From NCBI GenBank assembly GCA_029250565.1, contig JAQXFA010000023.1:1-5427 (forward strand): a stretch of 5,427 nt of DNA, read 5' to 3'. Every line of letters begins with the position of its first letter. The stretch's first letter is position 1. The position numbers and the translations under genes are program-made. The notes under the pieces are model-generated. The model saw only the letters and a program-made list of their open reading frames with translations. It was not told where the DNA came from and did not search any database. Positions 1-5,427 of the stretch are shown piece by piece. Source of the stretch: Candidatus Thalassarchaeaceae archaeon (GTDB taxonomy: Archaea; Thermoplasmatota; Poseidoniia; Poseidoniales; Thalassarchaeaceae).

Positions 1-1458
1 AGTCTCCCAGATTGGTTACCACCAACTGAAATTGAAGTCACAATATTACTTCCTGATAGGATTGCTTCTGATATAGGTGATCCGCGTTCAATCACTCTTA
101 CTGCTTCTAGTGAAAGCGGTGAGGAAACACCCTTGGCGATAACCGGGCCTAATCCGTATCATCGTCGTTGGAGTAGTCCTATTTGTGATGTCTCAGCAGC
201 ATGTAGTGATTCAAGTCCCGATTTGATTTGTCAAGAAGATTGGCGTTCTTGTATCAAAATACACGCCTCTCTTAATCTGCCTGAATTTGAGATACATGAG
301 TGGAGTCAAGAAATTGAACTGGTAATGGAAGGACAGGTATCAATTGAGTTGTATAGGATTGAAGTTCCACAAGTTTTGATTGAAGATACAGGAGTAGATA
401 TCAAAACGATTCCTTCAGATTTAATCCGCCACATAGTTGCATATGGTGATGAGCAGGAGGGTGGCCTCAATGGATTACTCGGTAAAACAATTGAAGTTCC
501 CTTAGGGAATGAAATACACCACCTTGAACTTTCAAATGATGGTTTACAAGCATTTGCTAATTCACTTGCTAATATGATGAATGATGAATTATCCAGTATG
601 CAACAATCAGACGATCTATTGACTGTTGACCTTTCCAGTCTTCGCTTTTCAGCTTCAGTTGATAGAATGGAGAGACCGTATAACGGTATTATCAATGATG
701 ACAAACCAATTAGATTCACACTACAATTAGATAAAACCATTATCAGGGCAAAATACCTTGATGGTGCAATCACCATCAATACAGCTTCGGCACAAGGTGC
801 GATTCCATCATTAATGAACGGAATGTTAGATGTATTCGATATTAGAAATGCAAAGGAATCTGATGGCGTGGTTACATTACCCCCTGAGCCTGTAGTCGAA
901 GATGTTTCACCAATATTCATGGTAGAGGATATTGATAGTGGAACTGACTCTAATATGGATGGTAACCCAAACAATGACCAAGATTTGGATATCCGTCCTG
1001 CTTTGGTTTTTGAGTTAACCATGCCAACAGGTTTGGAGTTGGAGTTCACATCATCATTAGGTAGAGATGAGCAGAGCACAGTTGATGGAAACCGTCAACA
1101 TATTCTGTATCGAGTACCACTTTGCCTCGGTGAAAATACCAATAATTGTGAACTCGACCAAAGCGACGAAATCAGTCTCCAATTCACCATTGGTTATGGA
1201 TTCTTAATCCAAGAATTGTTGTCATATTTGATTTTCCTTTTGGCAATAATTTTCCTATTGTTTTACTGGCGTTCAAAACGTAAGAAGAAAAAGCGCGCAG
1301 CAAAAGAAGAGAAACTAATTCAGGTTCGTTCAGCCAAGTCAAATACCTATGAGGTTGAGAGAGAATTGCTAGGGGTTTCTCCAATAAGTGCAGCAAGTGG
1401 AAGTGGTGCCGACATTGATTGGACGGCAGGCATCGATTTAGACGATGATAATTGGTAA
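1..1458 (+). CDS. Secreted or surface protein with C-terminal membrane anchor, function unknown (5' partial)
   Basis: The reading frame is open from the first base to the TAA at 1456-1458, so 485 residues are visible and the start lies outside the window. The TTG at 133 is not a credible start because coding-like sequence continues upstream. I do not recognise the family. Most of the visible part looks like an extracellular, acidic, beta-rich ectodomain with six cysteines (window residues 62, 68, 77, 84, 375, 383); the 375/383 pair could be a small disulfide loop. Residues 310-330 are Asp/Asn-rich and include a DxNxDG motif (D316, N318, D320, G321), which suggests calcium binding. A single hydrophobic segment at about 406-423 is followed by a dense Arg/Lys stretch (424-437), the pattern of a C-terminal anchor with a cytoplasmic tail. 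The tail of about 60 residues ends in an acidic run rich in Asp. A signal peptide is expected but would be off-window. The gene converges with the STAND gene; the stop codons are 22 bases apart. Confidence 0.88.
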   Translation, partial: SLPDWLPPTEIEVTILLPDRIASDIGDPRSITLTASSESGEETPLAITGPNPYHRRWSSPICDVSAACSDSSPDLICQEDWRSCIKIHASLNLPEFEIHEWSQEIELVMEGQVSIELYRIEVPQVLIEDTGVDIKTIPSDLIRHIVAYGDEQEGGLNGLLGKTIEVPLGNEIHHLELSNDGLQAFANSLANMMNDELSSMQQSDDLLTVDLSSLRFSASVDRMERPYNGIINDDKPIRFTLQLDKTIIRAKYLDGAITINTASAQGAIPSLMNGMLDVFDIRNAKESDGVVTLPPEPVVEDVSPIFMVEDIDSGTDSNMDGNPNNDQDLDIRPALVFELTMPTGLELEFTSSLGRDEQSTVDGNRQHILYRVPLCLGENTNNCELDQSDEISLQFTIGYGFLIQELLSYLIFLLAIIFLLFYWRSKRKKKKRAAKEEKLIQVRSAKSNTYEVERELLGVSPISAASGSGADIDWTAGIDLDDDNW

Positions 1459-1480
1459 ATCAAAGAAATATTACTTTTCA
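1459..1480. other. Spacer between convergent stop codons, possible weak U-rich termination region
   Basis: The 22 bases between the two convergent stop codons contain a short T-run (TTACTTTT) on the plus strand and TATTTCTTTG on the minus strand. Archaeal termination often needs only a U-rich stretch, so this could end transcription from both sides. No stem-loop is visible and the T-runs are short, so the terminator role is only an inference. Confidence 0.25.
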
Positions 1481-3700
1481 TCAGATAAGACGCATAGCAT
1501 CGTGTAGTTTGTGTTGTAACTGGATGTAAGCATTTGCACATTCAGCCATACCAAATCGATGTAAAGCTTCTTGCCAGCATTTTACGCGTTGTCTAGAATC
1601 AACTAATCCACGCCAATACCAGTGTTGTGCAGATAGGCGCCTAGCGGTGGTCGTACCCATATCGGGTGGATGTTCGACTGTAGCCAAAATTTCAGCAATA
1701 TCCGAGTCTTTTTGTTGGTGGGCATGATTGACTAATAGAAGCCCTAGTGCGCATCTTCTAAGTGGATTACTGGTTCTTGAAATAAGACTCTTGACACGGG
1801 TTGGATCACCCCCGAATACCAAGGCTGCACGGGCAGACATTTCCTCAATCACTGGGTCATTAGGGCTCGCAGTAGTCGCTAAATCAGTCCGTATTTTTGC
1901 TGCCGCTTCTGGATTTCCTGATTCTAAGGCTAATGAGTGGCGGATAGCAGCAATTGTGACCAAAGCCGCTTTTCGATTATTTGCAGTCAAAGCAGAGAGG
2001 TCGACTTCTGAAATCTCCTTTTCAACAGCATCACGGATTTTTTCTTCGCTTGTTCCAGGTAGTCTATCTTCTAGTCCAAGGATTAAACGATTGAGCCGAA
2101 TTTTTGAGGCTAGAGTTGGATCAGCTTCTTTGAGAATTAATTTTTCATCTTTATTTGCTTCATCAAATTCTCCATGCAATCTCTTGATACGGGCGCTAAG
2201 TAATCGCCATTGAGTCTCTTTTTGTAGGTCTTTATCACATCGACTCAATTCTTTTTCAGCGATTTTCCCCTCGCCTCTTTCGATTGCAACTTTTGCAGAT
2301 AATAGGCGTAAACGATGAGCATCAGGAAGAATTTGGATGGCATCTGAAATGATTGCAGCCGCTGCAGCGGAATCAATCGTTAACATATCTTGAATACCAT
2401 CTTCAAGAGAGTTAGAAACTTCGTCTGCAGTTTCTGAATTTGCTGCTTGAACCCTGTGGTGAGCCTCATGTAATCTTGCTTCTGGTTCAATTCTTTGAGC
2501 CCAATATGTTGCTGCCAAAGAATGAATTTCTCTTGCTTCATCTTCATCCCACATAGTGCGACGAACATTCCTTACCAGGTGTTGAAGTTCAAGTGCTTCT
2601 CCACTCCAGCGCAACAAAGCAGCCTCATCTAGAGGTTCAACTCCTTCATCGTTGGACATTTGGTCAGCTAAAATGGGTAATGGCGAGGCGGCCAATTCAT
2701 CTAAAGTAGGAATTTCCTCAGAAGGAAGTTTTTCCACTACATCAGTGCGAATAAATTCTTGAATTCGGTCATCTGCTTCTGGGAGAGAATGACCCGGTTG
2801 CCATAGTTTCAGTGCTAATGGATGCCCACCAAGACCACTAATCACTTGTTGGGCAATAGATTCATCTAAGTCTTCAGGAAGTAACTTTCTAGCATCATCT
2901 TCTGAGATTTCATCTATTTTGAAAATAGTTCCAGTTGCTATTGGCGACGGCGCTCTACAACCGATAGCGAGCGTGACGCTATCACTCTCTGCTAACACTT
3001 CCATCAAAGCCATCACCTCGGCTTTGTGACGCTCATGTACTGCTTGTAATTCATCAACTACAAACAATTTTTTCTTAGCGATATCAAGCACTGCTGAAAA
3101 CGCTGCATCAACATCCTTAGGCCCATCTTCAATAGCCAATAATTCAGACGATAACTTGCCGACATCATGGAAAGATTGCACGGTTATCCAATTCACATTC
3201 CATCCATCAGAAAGTGCATTTTCCGCCAATACCCTTAGCAGCGAAGTTTTCCCGATTCCTGGAAGTCCCACAACTTGTATTGTGGCACCATTTTCTAGTT
3301 CATTCATCACTTCAAGAAGCAATTCTTCTCTACCATGAATATTCGTAAGTGCCGGCATTTGTCCATGAATTTCCCCGTTTGTTTCGATATCCTCTTCAGG
3401 TTCTAATTCTGCAACAATTGTTCGGCCTTTTTCAGTAATATGAACGACTGTTCGTTTCCGATGCCCACCACCTATGACATGGGTTTTTCGAGTATGCACA
3501 AGTCCATCCTTCTCTAGTGAAGAAATTGGTGGATTCAGTGCTGAGCGTACAACTCCTAACCGGTCTGCTAAACCGGGAAGAGAGAGTTCACGTGGCACAT
3601 CCCAAGCGTCTTCCAATGTGTCCGGGAATGTGGACAGAAGCCGCAGAAGTCTGGTCTGCGCCTCGGTGAGCATGAAGTGCGAGGCGAGGCGTGGGTTCAT
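1481..3700 (-). CDS. Winged-helix / STAND-type P-loop NTPase / helical-repeat protein, probable transcriptional regulator
   Basis: A complete protein of 739 residues. Residues 12-99 form a MarR-like winged helix: recognition helix about 51-65 (LNPPISSLEKDGLV), then a Gly/Arg/Lys-rich wing and HITEKGR. A linker leads to IHGREELL (121-128), the usual entry to STAND or archaeal ATPase domains. Walker A is GLPGIGKTS (145-153, K151, T152) and Walker B is LFVVDE (212-217, D216, E217). An Arg follows in a sensor-like strand (R249), and GHPLAL (292-297) matches the GxP motif of STAND/NB-ARC proteins. The remainder, about 400-739, is alpha-helical with TPR-like pairs, probably a sensing or oligomerisation solenoid. 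By family logic it is an ATP-dependent switch that senses a ligand or partner and acts on DNA; the ligand is unknown. MalT is a distant analogue, but its HTH is at the C-terminus. No nuclease, TIR or protease effector is visible, so regulation fits better than antiviral defence. The start is secure: a GGTGA site sits 6 bases upstream and its TGA is an in-frame stop. The first 28 codons are unusually GC-rich at third positions (22 of 28, against 6 of 22 around Walker A). Confidence 0.92.
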   Translation of the reverse strand: MNPRLASHFMLTEAQTRLLRLLSTFPDTLEDAWDVPRELSLPGLADRLGVVRSALNPPISSLEKDGLVHTRKTHVIGGGHRKRTVVHITEKGRTIVAELEPEEDIETNGEIHGQMPALTNIHGREELLLEVMNELENGATIQVVGLPGIGKTSLLRVLAENALSDGWNVNWITVQSFHDVGKLSSELLAIEDGPKDVDAAFSAVLDIAKKKLFVVDELQAVHERHKAEVMALMEVLAESDSVTLAIGCRAPSPIATGTIFKIDEISEDDARKLLPEDLDESIAQQVISGLGGHPLALKLWQPGHSLPEADDRIQEFIRTDVVEKLPSEEIPTLDELAASPLPILADQMSNDEGVEPLDEAALLRWSGEALELQHLVRNVRRTMWDEDEAREIHSLAATYWAQRIEPEARLHEAHHRVQAANSETADEVSNSLEDGIQDMLTIDSAAAAAIISDAIQILPDAHRLRLLSAKVAIERGEGKIAEKELSRCDKDLQKETQWRLLSARIKRLHGEFDEANKDEKLILKEADPTLASKIRLNRLILGLEDRLPGTSEEKIRDAVEKEISEVDLSALTANNRKAALVTIAAIRHSLALESGNPEAAAKIRTDLATTASPNDPVIEEMSARAALVFGGDPTRVKSLISRTSNPLRRCALGLLLVNHAHQQKDSDIAEILATVEHPPDMGTTTARRLSAQHWYWRGLVDSRQRVKCWQEALHRFGMAECANAYIQLQHKLHDAMRLI
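3659..3691. repeat. Short inverted repeat with a doubled right arm
   Basis: CGCCTCG at 3659-3665 is the reverse complement of CGAGGCG, which occurs twice in overlap at 3680-3686 and 3685-3691 as part of the tandem GCGAGGCGAGGCG. Two alternative 7-bp stems are therefore possible, with loops of 14 or 19 bases. It lies inside the first codons of the STAND gene and just upstream of uvrC. The repeats are certain, but a role as operator or RNA structure is not: GC-rich coding sequence can produce such matches by chance. Confidence 0.35.
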
Positions 3701-3726
3701 TTCCCTTCACCTTCCCCGATTGTCTA
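3701..3726. promoter_or_regulatory. 26-base divergent spacer between the STAND gene and uvrC
   Basis: The two start codons face away from each other across only 26 bases. The plus strand of the spacer is pyrimidine-rich and has no Shine-Dalgarno-like motif for uvrC, so uvrC is probably read from a leaderless or nearly leaderless mRNA. The minus strand holds the GGTGA site of the STAND gene. There is no room for two separate core promoters, so each promoter must extend into the opposite gene. No convincing TATA box is visible for uvrC. The best AT-rich candidate for the STAND gene is GATATA (minus strand, 3778-3773), about 73 bases before its ATG. Confidence 0.5.
3707..3711 (-). promoter_or_regulatory. 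Ribosome-binding site GGTGA of the STAND gene
   Basis: On the minus strand GGTGA is followed by six bases (AGGGAA) and the ATG at 3700. It matches the GGTGA core complementary to the 3' end of archaeal and bacterial 16S rRNA, at normal spacing. Its TGA (3709-3707) is in frame with the gene and stops the frame immediately upstream, so no longer ATG, GTG or TTG start is possible. Confidence 0.8.
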
Positions 3727-5427
3727 ATGTCAGTGGATGCATCGAAGTTGCATCTGCCCTCAAAGCCGGGCGTATATCTCTTCAAGCGTGACGATGGAAG
3801 AGTCCTGTATGTTGGTAAAGCAACGGTATTGAAAGAACGGGTGAAATCTTATTTTTCAACTAATCCGGACCGTAATATGATACCTAAAATGGTTGAAGAA
3901 GCTGACAACGTAGATTGTATTGTCACTCCAAATCCGCGTGAAGCGTTAACATTGGAGCGTGAACTTATTCGCAGTCATAAACCAAAATACAATTCATTGA
4001 TGACTGATGACAAATCATATCCATTCATCGCCATCACAGATGAAGAAGTACCTCGAATCATTTACACGCGCCATCCCCCAGAAAATGCTAGGTTGTGGGG
4101 GCCGTTTCCAGATGCAGGGGCTGCCAAACAAGTAATCCAACTATTAAGGCGACAATTTGGAGTTAGGGATTGCCCCACTTTGCTTCCTCAAGGCTGTTTG
4201 GCGATGCACATTGGATTGTGTTCCGCCCCTTGTATCGATGCAACAGGGTATGATCAACAAGTTGAGGCGGTTACTCAAGTAATGGAAGGTAATGCTGAGT
4301 TACTTCTAACCACGTTACAAGAAGATATGGATTTAGCAAGTGAAAAAATGCAATTTGAAGAAGCGGCAAGAAGCCGCGATATAATCGCGTCAGTACAACG
4401 AACCCTTTCACAAAAAGTGGTTTCAAGCAGGTTTTATCAAGATGTAGACGCTATTGGTTTTGGTAGCCGTGGCGACCTTGGTGCAGTAGTATTTCTACAC
4501 GCAAAACAAGGAGTAGTTACAGGAAAAACACACTATCCGCTCTTACACAGAGGAGATGTTTCAGAATCTGTAAGTCTCATCTTATCCGAACACTATCATT
4601 CGCGTCGTCCACCTGCCAAAATTCTCACACCAACACCTATCGGACAGCAACTAGAAGATTGGTTGAAAGAACGTCGGAATGGAGCAGTTGAAATTAGGGT
4701 TCCAATCCGTGGTGAGTTAGCAACATTGAGAGCACTTGCAGACCAGAACGCTGAGATGCAGGCTCAAAGGGCATTTGACAAGCGCTCATCAGGAAATCTT
4801 GAGAAAAAATCAGCCACCGAGTGTGCAACCTATTTGGAAGTTGAATCTCTTGACACAGTAGTCTGTTTTGATATGGCACAACTGCAAGGAAATGAGAAAG
4901 TTGGCGCCTGCATAACCTTACGAAATGGCCGCCCAGACAAGAAGGGTTACCGCACATACAAGGTAAAACAGGATGTTTTTGATGACTTGAGGATGATGAG
5001 AGAGGTTGTAGAGAGGTGGCTTAAACGCCAAGATGAGTGGCCAGACCTTCTCTTACTAGATGGTGGAGAAACCCATCTTTCCACCATTTCAGGATTGCTT
5101 GAGGAACATGGGCTACAAGACAGGATTCCACTTGCCGCACTGGCCAAAAGAGAAGAGACGCTATATCGGTCAAACAAAGAACCATTAATTCTTGATAGAA
5201 GAGGCAGAATTCTCGTATTTGCTCGTGATGAAGCACATCGTTTTGTCAATAATTTCCACAGAAAAAGACGAGCAAAATCCACCCTAAGAGACCCATTAGA
5301 AGCGGTCGAAGGCTTAGGTGCAAAGAAATTGCAAGCATTGCTACGACATTTCGGTGGCCGTAAAGGAATTGATGAGGCATCTCTCAAAGCTTTACAGAAA
5401 GTGCCTGGAATTGGTAAGGCTCTTGCA
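3727..5427 (+). CDS. uvrC: UvrC, excinuclease ABC subunit C (3' partial)
   Basis: 567 codons are open to the window end. UvrC binds the UvrB-DNA complex at a lesion and cuts the damaged strand on both sides in nucleotide excision repair. The GIY-YIG nuclease (about 11-90, 3' incision) has PGVY (14-17), YVGKA (28-32), R38 and E77, matching Thermotoga UvrC Y29, R39 and E76. Four cysteines (149, 157, 165, 169) in the RxC...GLCSAPC motif have the spacing of the 4Fe-4S ligands reported for E. coli UvrC, at least for the last three. The UVR helix pair that contacts UvrB is at about 196-229 (FEEAARSRD). The RNase H-like nuclease (5' incision) keeps D382, D445, K474 and H504, in line with Thermotoga D367, D429, K458 and H488. 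The HhH2 DNA-binding tail begins near 520 and ends at VPGIGKALA. Given usual lengths near 600, only about 10-30 residues are missing. ATG 3727 leaves 13 residues before PGVY, as in relatives; an in-frame GTG at 3691 is less likely. Two motifs are unusual: FDMAQ where FDxS is typical, and DGGETHL for DGGKGQL. Confidence 0.97.
   Translation, partial: MSVDASKLHLPSKPGVYLFKRDDGRVLYVGKATVLKERVKSYFSTNPDRNMIPKMVEEADNVDCIVTPNPREALTLERELIRSHKPKYNSLMTDDKSYPFIAITDEEVPRIIYTRHPPENARLWGPFPDAGAAKQVIQLLRRQFGVRDCPTLLPQGCLAMHIGLCSAPCIDATGYDQQVEAVTQVMEGNAELLLTTLQEDMDLASEKMQFEEAARSRDIIASVQRTLSQKVVSSRFYQDVDAIGFGSRGDLGAVVFLHAKQGVVTGKTHYPLLHRGDVSESVSLILSEHYHSRRPPAKILTPTPIGQQLEDWLKERRNGAVEIRVPIRGELATLRALADQNAEMQAQRAFDKRSSGNLEKKSATECATYLEVESLDTVVCFDMAQLQGNEKVGACITLRNGRPDKKGYRTYKVKQDVFDDLRMMREVVERWLKRQDEWPDLLLLDGGETHLSTISGLLEEHGLQDRIPLAALAKREETLYRSNKEPLILDRRGRILVFARDEAHRFVNNFHRKRRAKSTLRDPLEAVEGLGAKKLQALLRHFGGRKGIDEASLKALQKVPGIGKALA
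3736..3754. repeat. Palindrome GATGCATC plus TGCATC direct repeat at 11-bp spacing
   Basis: GATGCATC at 3736-3743 is a perfect 8-bp palindrome, and TGCATC (3738-3743) recurs at 3749-3754, 11 bases on, about one helical turn. It lies in codons 4-10 of uvrC, 36-54 bases upstream of the STAND start, where an operator for the STAND gene could sit. The bases are certain; the operator role is speculation, and such short matches can arise by chance. Confidence 0.25.

Noticed and set aside
306..1079. A 257-codon open frame on the minus strand
   Set aside because: It lies wholly within the surface protein gene, has no recognisable motifs, and its composition (Ser/Ile/Leu-rich) is that of an antisense shadow.
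133..1458. TTG at 133 as the start of the surface protein gene
   Set aside because: The same frame is open without a stop back to base 1 and reads as coding sequence, so the true start is upstream of the window.
1728..2213. A 161-codon open frame on the plus strand
   Set aside because: It is antisense to the helical-repeat part of the STAND gene and shows no domain or ribosome-binding site.
1481..3700. The STAND protein as an Avs-type antiviral defence protein
   Set aside because: There is no N-terminal effector domain such as a nuclease, TIR or protease. The N-terminus is a winged helix, and the neighbours are not defence genes.
3691..3727. GTG at 3691 as the uvrC start
   Set aside because: It would add a 12-residue Phe/Pro-rich extension not expected before PGVY; ATG 3727 gives the usual UvrC N-terminal length.
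3773..3778. GATATA on the minus strand as a confident TATA box
   Set aside because: It is short, departs from the archaeal consensus and sits within uvrC codons, so it is mentioned only as a weak candidate.
3672..3791. Short plus-strand frame starting at ATG 3672 with GGTGA at 3665-3669, overlapping the uvrC start, as a leader peptide
   Set aside because: The GGTGA-to-ATG gap is only 2 bases, too short for normal initiation, and the peptide has no visible features. It is probably chance within the opposite gene.
4947..5387. A 146-codon minus-strand open frame
   Set aside because: It is antisense to the catalytic region of uvrC, whose active-site motifs are unmistakable on the plus strand.

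Overview
The window carries three protein-coding genes and almost no non-coding DNA. Two genes run off the ends: a membrane-anchored surface protein of unknown function (plus strand, 5' end missing) and uvrC (plus strand, last few residues missing). Between them, on the minus strand, lies a complete 739-residue regulator-like protein with a winged-helix domain, a STAND-type P-loop NTPase and a helical-repeat tail.

The likely host is an archaeon, plausibly a marine Thermoplasmatota lineage such as Marine Group II or III. The evidence is indirect. There is a GGTGA ribosome-binding site in front of the minus-strand gene. uvrC has no Shine-Dalgarno-like sequence, as expected for a leaderless transcript. 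The secreted acidic protein has a C-terminal membrane anchor with a Lys/Arg-rich cytoplasmic stop. A winged-helix/STAND fusion is also common in archaea. A bacterium is not excluded, and the window has no rRNA or other lineage marker. Base composition is moderately AT-rich, except for a clearly GC-richer patch of about 200 bases (about 3600-3800) that spans the starts of both uvrC and the STAND gene.

Layout: 1-1458 surface protein (+); 1459-1480 a 22-base spacer between convergent stop codons; 1481-3700 winged-helix/STAND/helical-repeat protein (-); 3701-3726 a 26-base spacer between divergent start codons; 3727-5427 uvrC (+). No tRNA, rRNA, CRISPR array, insertion sequence or attachment site was seen, and no gene-free stretch exceeds 26 bases.

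Functionally, the only well-defined pathway is nucleotide excision repair, where UvrC makes the two incisions around a DNA lesion. It keeps both nuclease centres, a four-cysteine cluster motif, the UvrB-binding helix pair and the HhH tail. The STAND protein starts only 26 bases from uvrC in the opposite direction, so the two promoters must overlap each other or the neighbouring gene. This makes autoregulation, or joint control of uvrC, a testable idea, but nothing in the sequence proves it. The surface protein is convergent to the STAND gene and has no evident functional link to the other two.
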